Positions 27,789 through 36,586 of a DNA stretch of 64,000 nucleotides are shown piece after piece. Each line of letters starts with the position of its first letter. Within the stretch, counting starts at the first letter, position 1. Under the pieces are notes generated by a model. The model was given only the letters and a program-made list of their open reading frames with translations, ran no database searches and was not told the DNA's origin. Both the position numbers and the translations under genes were made by a program. The stretch comes from JACRLV01 sp045863555 (GTDB lineage Bacteria > Planctomycetota > Phycisphaerae > UBA1845 > Fen-1342), in the NCBI GenBank assembly GCA_045863555.1, contig BTUU01000019.1, positions 1-64,000 on the forward strand, written 5' to 3'.

Positions 27789-28489
27789 CGCTTTTTCAGG
27801 ACGAACTTGTCGTCGTAGTCGGCGAGTGATGGATACTGGATCGGTTCGGTATCCCACATCGTCAGCAATCGACGACGGTACGCCTCCAGGTAGTCCCGGC
27901 GCTGTTCGTCACTGGCCCGGACGGGCGCCCAGACGACAAACGGCGGCAATACGTCGAATCCGGTGAATCGCAGGATACCGTGATTGATCGGAAAAAGAAT
28001 GTCGTGGATGTTCCCGTTGAGGCCCGCTTCCGAATAGATCGACTCCGGGCCGCCGGTAGTCAGCGAAAGCAGCGCCCGCTTTCCCTTGAATGCGCCATTG
28101 TCGTACCACTTTCCGCCGCCGTAGATGCGTCCCATGGCGAAGACGCGATCCACCCAGCCCTTGAGAATCGCAGGTACCGAGAACCACCAGAGCGGGAACT
28201 GGAAGACCAGCGCATCGCACCAGTCGAGTTTTTCCAGCTCGGCTCGGATGTCCGGCGCAAAGCCTCCTGACTCGCTCGCGTGCAGCTCTTCAATCTGCTG
28301 TTTGTAGTAGGCCGAATCCTTGACTGTCGTGAAGTTGCGCCGGTCTGATACCGGATCGAACTTCATCGCATACAGATCGGAGACCTGGACCTGATGGCCG
28401 GCGCCTTCGAGCGTTTGCCGCGCGTGGCGCGTCAATGCGCCGTTGAAGCTCTGCGGTTCGGGATGGGCGTGAACGATGAAGATCTTCAC
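27785..28489 (-). CDS. NAD(P)H dehydrogenase (quinone), flavodoxin-like fold (MdaB/NQO type)
   Basis: A 234-residue cytoplasmic flavoprotein that reduces quinones by two electrons. The N-terminal VKIFIVHAHPEPQSFNGAL is the flavodoxin-fold start (GTG start at 28489, with GGAG 7 bases upstream). ALVFQFPLWWFSVPAILKGW and LSLTTGGPESIYSEAGLNGN are diagnostic for the MdaB/KefF/NQO family. The length fits the family. An upstream in-frame start would only add 22 unrelated residues. A short coupled frame follows. Confidence 0.9.
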   Translation of the reverse strand: MKIFIVHAHPEPQSFNGALTRHARQTLEGAGHQVQVSDLYAMKFDPVSDRRNFTTVKDSAYYKQQIEELHASESGGFAPDIRAELEKLDWCDALVFQFPLWWFSVPAILKGWVDRVFAMGRIYGGGKWYDNGAFKGKRALLSLTTGGPESIYSEAGLNGNIHDILFPINHGILRFTGFDVLPPFVVWAPVRASDEQRRDYLEAYRRRLLTMWDTEPIQYPSLADYDDKFVLKKR

Positions 28490-28558
28490 CAGGCGTCTCC
28501 TGCTCGCGGTAATCGGCCGGCCCGTGTCTCCGCGGTCTTCAGCCGGCGGCTGCATTCA

Positions 28559-29995
28559 CTAGTCCGTACCAAAGTTGCGCTGGAAGATCGCGCAGTCCGC
28601 CAAGTCGACGTCCCCGTCCAGGTCGAGATCCGCGTCGGTACAGCCGTCGAGAATGGCGACGTCCGGGCCCGCGAGGCAGTCGGCGAAGGCGGCAACATCC
28701 GCTGTGTTCACAACGCCGTCGCCGTTCATGTCACCGCGCCGCCTTCGCTCGGTCGTCACCGTCGCGTAGACGCGGGTTCCGCCATCCAGATCCGAACGCG
28801 CGCTGAACAGGGCGTTGTCGAACCCTCCGCCGGCGCCCTCGGCGATTTCGACCGCCATACTCACGACCGTCGACTCGCCTGGACCGAGCACGACCGTCTG
28901 CGGTGGTACGGGAGTCGTCGGCCAGACGTTCCCTTCCGCCAGGAGTGTGTAACGGCTGGGCAGGGAACCGGAATTCCTCAGAAGAAACTCGGCCCGAACC
29001 GTTTGCCCGCCGAACCCGCGCAGCCCGATGTGGCCTGGATCCAGCACAATTCCCGGATCCGCCCGCGAGTTGTTGATCAGCGGCTCGGTGTGGACGTCCG
29101 GTCCCCATACCTGCCGCCAGACCATCTGATCGCGTTTGAGGTAGAGGTTGAAGAACCCCGTGAGCAGTCCGCGCGTCAGGGCCAGTTGCGTGTCGCGAGG
29201 CAGCGAGCCAGCGTCACAGCCGATGATATTGCTGTCCAGGAAGCCGCAGTGACTGCCGCCATCGAGCAGCGGCAGACGCCGTGGAGCGTGGGCACTGTCA
29301 TACATGGGAATCGTGTGGGACGCCGGCGGCACAATCGAATCGTCGTCCCCGGCGATGAGGCAGACCGGCACATACACACTCCGGATCGCCGCGATCGCGG
29401 ATGGGTTCGTCTCCGCCGCGGCCATGTTTGCCAGCGCCCGAATCCGCGTATCGCGCTGTGTGGCCAGGACGCTGGCCCCGCCGCCCATCGAGTGGCCGGA
29501 CGCCCCGAAGTTCGCAAGATCGACTTGCTGATACAGCCAGGAACCCGGATTGCGATGCTGGTCTTCGAGATACGTCAGGCACCAGCGCAGATCGTCGGCG
29601 AAGGCGCCATGATCGGGGAACAGGCAGCCGTAGGAGTTGCTCGCAATGACAAAGTAACCCCAGGTAGCCAGGTGCTCGAGCGTGCTTTGGTAGCGGGTTA
29701 CGGCCGTGACCCAGCCGTGCCCAAACGTGATGCCCGGGTACGGGCCGCCGGCGGCATCATAGGTCGCCCCTTGCCCGGATCCGACCGCCGGGTAAAAGAG
29801 CCGGGCGGTGAAACTGCCGCCTCCCGGCCGTGGCACCGAAACCTCGACCCAGCCCGCACCATAGGGCCCCGGGTCCGATAGCTCCGCCCACGCTGTCGGC
29901 GACGCGAGGACTGCCAGAATCAGCATCGCCGGCCGAAGCATCGTCTTTACGACACGGACCGGTCTGAACTCGGAAGTTTCAAGAGCGCCACGCAT
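28559..29995 (-). CDS. PET-hydrolase-like esterase (DLH/cutinase family) with dockerin-like C-terminus
   Basis: A 478-residue exported alpha/beta hydrolase. A signal peptide ends near residue 38. The catalytic triad is visible: Ser169 in GHSMGG, Asp219 in AGDDDSIVP and His249 in GGSHCGF. The surrounding sequence (YGAGWVEVSVPRPGGG; FYPAVG; WGYFVIASNS; IPMYDSA) follows the order of bacterial polyester hydrolases of the cutinase/IsPETase type. Residues about 300-400 are a beta-sandwich. The end is a double dockerin-like segment (GDMNGDGVVNTADVAAFADC; DLDLDGDVDLADC), unusual for this family. A GAGG nine bases before the ATG supports this start. Natural substrate unknown; polyester or ester-linked polymer is inference. 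Confidence 0.85.
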   Translation of the reverse strand: MRGALETSEFRPVRVVKTMLRPAMLILAVLASPTAWAELSDPGPYGAGWVEVSVPRPGGGSFTARLFYPAVGSGQGATYDAAGGPYPGITFGHGWVTAVTRYQSTLEHLATWGYFVIASNSYGCLFPDHGAFADDLRWCLTYLEDQHRNPGSWLYQQVDLANFGASGHSMGGGASVLATQRDTRIRALANMAAAETNPSAIAAIRSVYVPVCLIAGDDDSIVPPASHTIPMYDSAHAPRRLPLLDGGSHCGFLDSNIIGCDAGSLPRDTQLALTRGLLTGFFNLYLKRDQMVWRQVWGPDVHTEPLINNSRADPGIVLDPGHIGLRGFGGQTVRAEFLLRNSGSLPSRYTLLAEGNVWPTTPVPPQTVVLGPGESTVVSMAVEIAEGAGGGFDNALFSARSDLDGGTRVYATVTTERRRRGDMNGDGVVNTADVAAFADCLAGPDVAILDGCTDADLDLDGDVDLADCAIFQRNFGTD

Positions 29996-30166
29996 GACCG
30001 GGGACCTCTGATTCCGCCTTTATCGCTGCGGTGCGAGCACCGTGGACCAATCTCCCGGTACCGAGCATCTTTCGTTCCACCGAAAAAGGACTCCGGCCAC
30101 AGGCCGCCTTGATCCCGCGGGTACCGGCGCGTTCACGCAGGGCATTTGCACGCCCGGAGCGCGGTT

Positions 30167-31021
30167 TCAGAATTCAGGCTCTGGGGGAAACAGTGAATCC
30201 CGCAGCGACATGAGTTCCTCGCAGGTGTCGATGTCATCTGCGACGGGTATCAGGAGAATCGGGTTCAGACCAGGATCGCGCCGCTGGGGCGGGTTGTTGG
30301 GCGTGTCCAGAAACGCGAGTGATGCACCGAGGACGAGCTGCTCAGAGTCATCGATGACATTGCCGCGCAGGCTGCCGTCGGGGTACAGGGTCATCTCGTT
30401 GGCGAAGATCTCGCGCCGCGCGATATAGATCTCGCCATTGATAAAGCCGAACAGCCTCACGGACACGGTCACGCCCGGCTTACCGTCGTTGTCGTCATCG
30501 CTGATCAAGGGGTCGTTGCGGTCCATCGAAAGCGGCACGCTCGGATCGCCTTCAATTCCATTGAGCGTCGGCGTCGCCGGACGACGGAGCTTCCACTGCC
30601 CGTTCTCCTCGTACACCTCGCAGATCGCACCCGGAGGCTGGATCGCCTGTGTGGCGGCGTCCGAGAAGATCGTGTCAAAAGGCTGATTGGCGATGTACTC
30701 GGCATGGCAAAAGCAATCGTACGCGACGAGCTCGCCACCTTCGATGACCAGGTCCGTGTAGCCGTACGAGATGACAAAGGTAGCCAGGGGCCCGTTGGCC
30801 GTCTCGCCGTCGTACGCGACGATGTCGTAGTGGGCGTAGTGTCCCGCCATGGCCGCCATCGCTTCTTCCTTGCTTGCCGGCGCGACCCAGTCCGGATCGT
30901 TCGGAGGCAGCTCATACAGCGGGCTCGCGGGCCAGGGCAGCGCGGTCGAGCATCCGGTGAGCAGCAGACTACCGACGGCGGCCGCCGCGAGAGCGGCGAC
31001 GGGAGAGCGTGAAGAGAGCAT
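30167..31021 (-). CDS. Lipoprotein of unknown function
   Basis: A 284-residue lipoprotein: the signal sequence ends in SLLLTGC (lipidated Cys24), with an AAGGAAGG ribosome-binding site just upstream. The mature part is acidic, with LATFVISYGYTDLVIEGGEL and ISDDDNDGKPGVTVSVRLFG, the latter a possible calcium-binding loop. It shares no family I recognise. The gene is followed by the esterase gene on the same strand after a 171-base gap and preceded by a long non-coding stretch. Confidence 0.75.
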   Translation of the reverse strand: MLSSRSPVAALAAAAVGSLLLTGCSTALPWPASPLYELPPNDPDWVAPASKEEAMAAMAGHYAHYDIVAYDGETANGPLATFVISYGYTDLVIEGGELVAYDCFCHAEYIANQPFDTIFSDAATQAIQPPGAICEVYEENGQWKLRRPATPTLNGIEGDPSVPLSMDRNDPLISDDDNDGKPGVTVSVRLFGFINGEIYIARREIFANEMTLYPDGSLRGNVIDDSEQLVLGASLAFLDTPNNPPQRRDPGLNPILLIPVADDIDTCEELMSLRDSLFPPEPEF

Positions 31022-31503
31022 CTGATCCTTCCTTTATCTTGCGAATGAGTTTCAGACTCGAATTGAAATGCTGAGAACTTTCCAGCCGGGTTCGTTCCGG
31101 TTAATCGAATCGGCTCGGGCTGCGCGATTTGACCAATTCCTCGCTCCTGTTCGCGGTGGCGCCGCGGTCGTTCAACGCGCGTTGCCGCGGCTCCAATGGG
31201 TACCGGCCCGGCTTGGTGCCGTCCCCTGAATGCCGGGACTTCTGACCGCACGCGGACGGATTGTAGCGCGGTTCGAGCGTTCCGGCGCGGAATACGCTGC
31301 TTCAGCACAACGGTCGAACCATCACACAGGAACCCGAGCGCTGCGCCCGTGCCTTGGCACCGCTGCTTCCGTGCTCGGTAAGCCTGCGAGGTACCAGGCG
31401 AGAATCAAGGCGTGCCGCGCGTTCGTAATCTGGGCGGAGGATACCCAGATGGAGCCGGGTCTCACGTTCTTCCGGACGCTGGTCTACTGCCTATCCCGCC
31501 CGA
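31022..31503. other. Non-coding stretch between two minus-strand genes
   Basis: About 480 bases with no supported gene; the short plus-strand frames here have no homology or ribosome-binding sites. It contains the leader of the lipoprotein gene and the 3' flank of the TSP3-repeat gene. I see no terminator hairpin, repeat or RNA gene. Confidence 0.5.
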
Positions 31504-33303
31504 TTAGAAGAAGTTGCGCTCGCACGCGATCGAGTGCCGCCGCGACTGCCAACAGGGTGACTTGCGGCGTCGAGATCGATAGCACAGGTAAAGAAACGGG
31601 ATCCCCGCGAGCATCGGCAGCGCCAGCGGCCCGCATCCGCCAATTGTCCGGATGTCGTCGCAATAGTCGCCGATCCCGTCGCCATCGCGATCCTGCTGAC
31701 TCGGGTTTCCGGTGAACGGACAGTTGTCGCAAATGTCGCCCACACCGTCACCGTCGCTGTCGCGCTGATCGAGATTCGCCGTCGACGGACAGTTGTCACA
31801 GGCGTCGCCGATTCCATCGACGTCGGCGTCTTCCTGCACGGGATTCACGCGATCGGGGCAATTGTCACAGGCGTCACCGATGCCGTCGCCGTCCATGTCC
31901 GCCTGGTCTGGGTTCGGCGTCAGCGGGCACGTATCGAGACAGTCCGCGATGCCATCGCCGTCCGTGTCCGTATCGATCGCATGGCAGCCGCAACCTCCCG
32001 GCGCAATCTTGGCGGAATCGTCTGGGCAACCATCGCAGGCATCGCCCACGCCATCGCCGTCCGAATCGGCCTGATCGGGGTTCGGCGTCGAGGCGCAGTT
32101 ATCGATGCAATCCGAAACCCCGTCGCCGTCCGCGTCCTCGTCTGCGACGCCGCAACCGCAGGCGCCGGGGGAGGTCTTGCGAGGGTCGTTGGGGCAGCCG
32201 TCGAGGCAATCCGGCGTCCCGTCCGCGTCGGCGTCGAGGATGTCGTCGAACCCGGGGCAGCGATCGACGGAATCGGGTACGCCGTCGCCGTCGGAGTCGG
32301 CTTCCGACACGCCGCAGCCGAGCGCGCCCGGTTGTGTCTTGAGCGGATCGTCCGCGCAGCCGTCGACGCAATCGGGCGTCCCATCGCCGTCGCGGTCGGT
32401 GTCCGCCGCTCCACATCCGCATGAGCCCGGCGAGGTCTTCGCTCCGTCGCCCGGGCAGCCGTCGCACGGATCTATTCTTCCGTCGCCGTCTGCATCCGGC
32501 TGACACTCGTCAGGCACGCCGTCGCCGTCGCAGTCCTGGCTCGTATTCGAGGCGATGTCCTGAGCGTCAATGACGCCGTTGGCGTTGCAGTCCGGTCCCG
32601 CGGGTGGATCGAATGTGATCGTGAGTCGAGGGCGCTCGGCGGCGACAGCATGCTCGCGCGTGAAGATCGCCTTGGCGGTCGAGCCGGTCGTTTCGTTGCC
32701 GATGACGATCCAGCCGTAATTCGTCGCCGGTGCGTCAAGCCACGCCTGTACATCGGCGGCGAGTTCTGGTGAGGCCCAGCTGTAGTCACCGACACCCGCG
32801 ACGGACGTGGAGGCGCTTGCCGCTGGAACGTAATCCCCGCCGGGCGTCGTCCAATTCAGGGCCGGGTAGAAGCGGTGAATCCACGTGGCATCATTCGTTT
32901 CGGACGTGTCGCCGATGATTCCGATTCCACCGCCGAGCCCGTCCGAGTTGGATGCGCCCTCGCCCCAGGAGGCGGAGACGCGATGAAGGAGAACAGGCGT
33001 CGCGGTTGAGGACGCCGCCCGCACGACATGCAGTGTCAGGGACGCACCGGTGATCGTGCTGCCGGGGGGAATCGAGCCCGCGAGATCGAACGCGATCAGT
33101 CCGCGGCGGATCGATCCGGTGAACTGCCCCGTGCGGCCGGCCGCGAACGCGGATCCATGGCCGCTGCTCAGCCCGCCCGTTCCGCTCTCAACCAGCATGT
33201 TGTCGCGGGCTGGCTCGAGCGTGACGGAGTCGCCCAGGGCGGCCCCGCCGGTTTCAGTGAGCAGGCACGCGCAGACGATCAATCGATGAAGAATCCAATC
33301 CAT
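31504..33303 (-). CDS. DNRLRE-domain protein with thrombospondin type 3 repeats and CTERM-like anchor
   Basis: A 599-residue exported protein. The ATG at 33303 has GGGAG upstream and gives a direct signal peptide (LIVCACLLTETGGAALG); a longer start at 33324 is possible. Residues about 30-225 are a DNRLRE-type beta-sandwich (ARDNMLVESGTGGLSSGHGS; RRGLIAFDLAGSIPPGSTIT). Residues 235-555 are about ten thrombospondin type 3 calcium-binding repeats (DSDGDGVGDACDGCPDD and variants). The C-terminus GGCGPLALPMLAGIPFLYLC then RSRRRK resembles a MYXO-CTERM-like sorting/anchor helix, but an extra 18 residues follow the basic cluster. Likely a surface-bound, calcium-stiffened stalk. Confidence 0.85.
   Translation of the reverse strand: MDWILHRLIVCACLLTETGGAALGDSVTLEPARDNMLVESGTGGLSSGHGSAFAAGRTGQFTGSIRRGLIAFDLAGSIPPGSTITGASLTLHVVRAASSTATPVLLHRVSASWGEGASNSDGLGGGIGIIGDTSETNDATWIHRFYPALNWTTPGGDYVPAASASTSVAGVGDYSWASPELAADVQAWLDAPATNYGWIVIGNETTGSTAKAIFTREHAVAAERPRLTITFDPPAGPDCNANGVIDAQDIASNTSQDCDGDGVPDECQPDADGDGRIDPCDGCPGDGAKTSPGSCGCGAADTDRDGDGTPDCVDGCADDPLKTQPGALGCGVSEADSDGDGVPDSVDRCPGFDDILDADADGTPDCLDGCPNDPRKTSPGACGCGVADEDADGDGVSDCIDNCASTPNPDQADSDGDGVGDACDGCPDDSAKIAPGGCGCHAIDTDTDGDGIADCLDTCPLTPNPDQADMDGDGIGDACDNCPDRVNPVQEDADVDGIGDACDNCPSTANLDQRDSDGDGVGDICDNCPFTGNPSQQDRDGDGIGDYCDDIRTIGGCGPLALPMLAGIPFLYLCYRSRRRKSPCWQSRRHSIACERNFF
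31655..32600 (-). repeat. DNA encoding tandem thrombospondin type 3 repeats
   Basis: About ten imperfect units of 70-130 bases encode Asp/Asn-Gly-Asp-Gly loops and Cys pairs. GTCGCCGTC-like and CAGGCGTC-like words recur throughout. The repeats are coding and imperfect, so this is a protein repeat rather than a CRISPR array. Confidence 0.8.
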
Positions 33304-33497
33304 GCGGACTCCCATTTGATTCACTCGGTCAGTTGCAGGCTATTCAGGCCAGGCGCGCAAAATGCTCCGAGGTCCGGCTTCGGGCGCGAGTGTCGATGTA
33401 CATCCGGGAGGCGTCTTCAAGAGGCAACTTTTGAACCTCGCGGTTTATTCCGGGAAGAACGGGGCCGCGTGGTTTGTTGAAGACTCCGAGGGTCGAC

Positions 33498-33950
33498 ATG
33501 CGAACACAGTCACAATCGATCTCCCGGGTCGTGGCCATGCTCGGGCTGTTCGCGGGAGCCATGGGGCTGCCCGCCGGCCTGGTTTCCAGCGCCACGGGAT
33601 GCAGCCCGGACAGCCCGCTTCCGGCGGAACTGCTGCCGGAGGCGGAGCGAGGTTCGCCGGACGACTGCGGCGAGCTCACATACCGGAACTTCGGCGCAGA
33701 GTTCTTTGCGAAGTACTGCCTGCGCTGCCACAACGAGATGCTCATCGGAGATATTGCGCGGACCGACGCACCCACGGGGATCAACTTCAATACGCTCGAC
33801 GACGTGCGGCGATTTCAGAGCCGCATTCGACTCCGGGCCGGCGAGCAGGGCGACATGCCGCCGCGGATTGCACCGGTGCCGCGCCCGAGCGAGGCCGAGC
33901 GCGTACAACTGATCCAGTGGATTGACTGCGGATTGCCGGGGGGATCATGA
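33498..33950 (+). CDS. Small exported c-type cytochrome
   Basis: A 150-residue haem protein. The N-terminal hydrophobic segment and SATGCS suggest export, possibly as a lipoprotein (Cys35). The haem-binding motif CLRCH is at residues 74-78 in an FAKYCLRCHNE context typical of planctomycete-type cytochrome c domains. GDMPP provides a likely distal Met ligand, and the C-terminus ends IQWIDCGLPGG. A GAGG six bases upstream supports the ATG at 33498 over a TTG at 33474. It precedes the membrane protein/YceI/TolC run. Confidence 0.82.
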   Translation: MRTQSQSISRVVAMLGLFAGAMGLPAGLVSSATGCSPDSPLPAELLPEAERGSPDDCGELTYRNFGAEFFAKYCLRCHNEMLIGDIARTDAPTGINFNTLDDVRRFQSRIRLRAGEQGDMPPRIAPVPRPSEAERVQLIQWIDCGLPGGS

Positions 33951-34077
33951 CTACGAACGCCCGCGACGCACGAAGCGCTCTGCGCCGGGATATTCCGCGG
34001 GAAGCCCGTCTCCCGTGTTCTTCCGCCTCCGGCGGCTGCCAGGGTCGCCAGCGAGAGCCGCGCCTGCGGGTGCATCG

Positions 34078-34374
34078 ATGAGAACGCTCGGCGCGTTTTG
34101 CGGGTCGCTGAGCGCGATCGCTATCGGCCTGTGGGCGTGGAGCGGCGCCGAGGTTCTGACCAAGTCGGGCAAGTCGGTGACCGTCCGCACAGTTGATGCG
34201 TTCGGTGATCCCCAGGACATCGTTGAACTGCGGCCGGGTCCGCTCGGTGGATACTATCTGGGACTCGATATCGTCGGGGCGGTCATCGTGGCGTCGCTCG
34301 TGATCATCGGTAGTGCCTGGATCGTCCGACGGATGCGGACTCGTTTGCAAGGAGCGGGTGAACATGCTGCATAG
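34078..34374 (+). CDS. Small membrane protein with two helices
   Basis: A 98-residue protein with two hydrophobic helices (residues about 5-23 and 63-86) flanking an extracytoplasmic loop (SGKSVTVRTVDAFGDPQDIV). It ends in RRMRTRLQGAGEHAA and overlaps the YceI gene start by 11 bases. No family recognised. The overlap suggests co-translation with the YceI protein. Confidence 0.6.
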   Translation: MRTLGAFCGSLSAIAIGLWAWSGAEVLTKSGKSVTVRTVDAFGDPQDIVELRPGPLGGYYLGLDIVGAVIVASLVIIGSAWIVRRMRTRLQGAGEHAA

Positions 34375-35107
34375 GATCACTGCGATCGCGTTATTCGTGC
34401 TGATCGTCTCGACCCTCGTCGCGCAGGAAAAGGCTGATTCTCCCAAGACCTCGCTCGAGGTGAAGGCCTCGGGGATGAAGGCCTTTTATGTCGATGACGT
34501 CGCCGGCAGCAACCAGGTCTCGTTCACGAGCGCCGCGCCACTGGAGGACATCACCGGCGTGTGCAACAAGGTTGCCGGGGAATGCAGGCTCGACCCCCGG
34601 CACGTCGAAACCTTCAGCGGGAAGTTCTCGATTCGCGTCGCCGATATGCGGACGGGGATCGAGCTGCGCGATGAGCATCTCCGCAGCGCCGATTGGCTCG
34701 ATGCGGCCGCCAGCCCCGAGATCATCATCGAGGTGAAAAAGGTCGAGGACGTGAAGAAGACCGGCGCGAGCACGGCGACGCTGAAGCTCGTCGGTCAGTG
34801 CACGATCCGCGGAAAGACGCGCGACATCGAGATTCCGGCGACGCTCGCGTATCTCGACGAGACCCCGGAGACTCAGAAGAAAGTGAAGGGCGACCTGGTG
34901 CGGGTGCGCGCCGAGTTCAAGGTCAAGCTCTCCGATTACGGCGTGTCGGGCCCGAAAGGCTCGGAGATGATCGGCCTCAAGGTCGCCGACGAAATTGAAA
35001 TCCGCGCGGCCGTCTACGGTTCAACCGAGAAGCCGCCGGCTGCACTGAGGGCGGACAAACCGGCGGCGACACAATCAGCCAAACCCGCGCCGCCCAGGCG
35101 GCCGTAG
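34364..35107 (+). CDS. YceI-family periplasmic lipid-binding protein
   Basis: A 247-residue exported lipocalin-like protein. The ATG at 34364 follows AAGGAG by nine bases and gives a signal peptide (residues 1-20, ALFVLIVSTLVAQ). The YceI core is visible: NQVSFTSAAPLEDITGVCNK, FSGKFSIRVADMRTGIELRD, LRSADWLDAAASPEIIIEV and GQCTIRGKTRDIEIPATL. YceI proteins bind polyisoprenoid chains or amphiphilic lipids. A Lys/Pro-rich tail of about 25 residues follows. It sits 39 bases before TolC in a run ending with a geranylgeranyl-reductase-like enzyme and a type III PKS, consistent with carrying a lipidic product. Confidence 0.9.
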   Translation: MLHRITAIALFVLIVSTLVAQEKADSPKTSLEVKASGMKAFYVDDVAGSNQVSFTSAAPLEDITGVCNKVAGECRLDPRHVETFSGKFSIRVADMRTGIELRDEHLRSADWLDAAASPEIIIEVKKVEDVKKTGASTATLKLVGQCTIRGKTRDIEIPATLAYLDETPETQKKVKGDLVRVRAEFKVKLSDYGVSGPKGSEMIGLKVADEIEIRAAVYGSTEKPPAALRADKPAATQSAKPAPPRRP

Positions 35108-35146
35108 ACACCGACTCGGCTGCTGACGGGGGCGACGCCACAGATC

Positions 35147-36586
35147 ATGCACGCATCGGAGAACAGTCCATCAGGAGTCCGGCGCCGCCGCCCCCGGCCG
35201 GGCTTTCTTCGCGCGGCCGCGGCGGCTGTGTCTGCATGCGTGTTCCTGACTACTGGTTGCGCGGAGAAATTGCCCGAGCCAGCGCTCTTCCCGCCCGCGC
35301 CGCAGTTCGAGCGCGGCCACCGCTACGCCCTTGACGACCTGGTCCAACTCTCGATTCATCGCAACGCAAGCCTCGACGTCGCCCGCTATGAAGCGGAGGC
35401 CGTACAGGGACTCGTCGATCAGGTAGAGTCGCTCTGGCTTCCGAGCGCGCGTTTCAATTTCGCCGCGACCGCCTATGACAACGACCTGAACTACAAGGCG
35501 ACGGCGTACCGGCTGGTCTCGATCGATGTCCCGATCACGGGCGGCTACAACATTACCAACACGGCGGCGATCGGCCAGATCCTTGCGACCTTCGGCAAGC
35601 GAACCAGCGGTCTGCGTCAGGCGAAGATGTACGCGGCGATCAAGAAATTGGATGTGCTGCGGCTTCAGGACGCGGTCGTGCTCGACGTCACGACGTATTA
35701 CCACCTCGTGCTGCTCACCAGCGAAATCGACGCAATCCTGGAGGATACGCAGCGGCGAATGCAGGTGTTCCGGCAGGTCGCCGGCGAGCAGAACGCCCGC
35801 GGCTCCCTTCGCGTGGCGGCGCTGGACACGCTTCAGGCAGATTTCTTCGTCTCGCAGCTCGAACAGCTCCGCATCGCGATGCAGGCGGGGCGGCGGCAGG
35901 CCTACGCGGCGCTGCGGCAGTCCGTCGGCGTCGGGCGCGACGAGCCGCTGGAGCTGGCGGATGTGCAACTCCCGCCCGCGTTATCGCCAGGACAGATCCA
36001 GTCGGTCTACGAAACGATCGTTACGGGGTTCGGCCGGCGGCCGGAGCTTCAGATGGTCGATCTCTTCGCGAAGCTGCGATCCGAGCAGGTGAACTTCGCC
36101 AAGCGGGCCTGGGCGCCGAATATCGCGATCCTCGGCAGCTTCATCAACGTTTCGGGCAATCACAACACGATCCTCGGCGCGCTGGACGGCCTCGTCGCCG
36201 GGCTTATCGTTGACTGGCCGATCTACGATCCGGCGCGGCGGGCCCGCCTGCGGGAGGCACTCGGGCTCGAGAAGGCGGCGGAAGCGTTCCAGCGGCAGGT
36301 TGAGGAACTCATCACGCTTGAGATCGAGGTGACGAAGATCGACGGCCAGCGAGCGCTGGCGACGGTGTTTCGTGCGGCGCGGGCGCTGGAGATCGCGGAA
36401 GAGCACTACGACACGGCCCGCCAGGCATTCAGCCATAATCTCGCGCCCGCATCCACCGTCGCGACCGCGCTGGCGGTGGACATGATCGCGCGGGTGCAGC
36501 ACGCGGCGGCGCTCTTCGGCTATCACCAGGCCCAGGCGAAGCTGCGCCGCGTGACCGCCGATCGGGAGAACGTGCTTGTCAATTGA
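35147..36586 (+). CDS. TolC-family outer-membrane efflux lipoprotein
   Basis: A 479-residue outer-membrane channel subunit of the TolC/OprM type. The lipobox FLTTGCAE gives lipidated Cys38 after an Arg-rich n-region. The two long helical hairpins are seen in ARYEAEAVQGLVDQVESLWL with PSARFNFAA, and later RPELQMVDLFAKLRSEQVNF with APNIAILGSF. No inner-membrane pump or adaptor gene is adjacent. It overlaps the PhnD-like gene by 11 bases and probably exports the product of the downstream biosynthetic genes, or supports an unlinked pump. Confidence 0.9.
   Translation: MHASENSPSGVRRRRPRPGFLRAAAAAVSACVFLTTGCAEKLPEPALFPPAPQFERGHRYALDDLVQLSIHRNASLDVARYEAEAVQGLVDQVESLWLPSARFNFAATAYDNDLNYKATAYRLVSIDVPITGGYNITNTAAIGQILATFGKRTSGLRQAKMYAAIKKLDVLRLQDAVVLDVTTYYHLVLLTSEIDAILEDTQRRMQVFRQVAGEQNARGSLRVAALDTLQADFFVSQLEQLRIAMQAGRRQAYAALRQSVGVGRDEPLELADVQLPPALSPGQIQSVYETIVTGFGRRPELQMVDLFAKLRSEQVNFAKRAWAPNIAILGSFINVSGNHNTILGALDGLVAGLIVDWPIYDPARRARLREALGLEKAAEAFQRQVEELITLEIEVTKIDGQRALATVFRAARALEIAEEHYDTARQAFSHNLAPASTVATALAVDMIARVQHAAALFGYHQAQAKLRRVTADRENVLVN

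Noticed and set aside
28394..29881. 495-residue plus-strand open frame opposite the esterase
   Set aside because: The esterase on the other strand has a full catalytic triad; this frame is its shadow.
31655..32600. CRISPR-like regular repeats
   Set aside because: Repeats are imperfect, vary in length and encode TSP3 calcium loops; there are no identical repeats with unique spacers.
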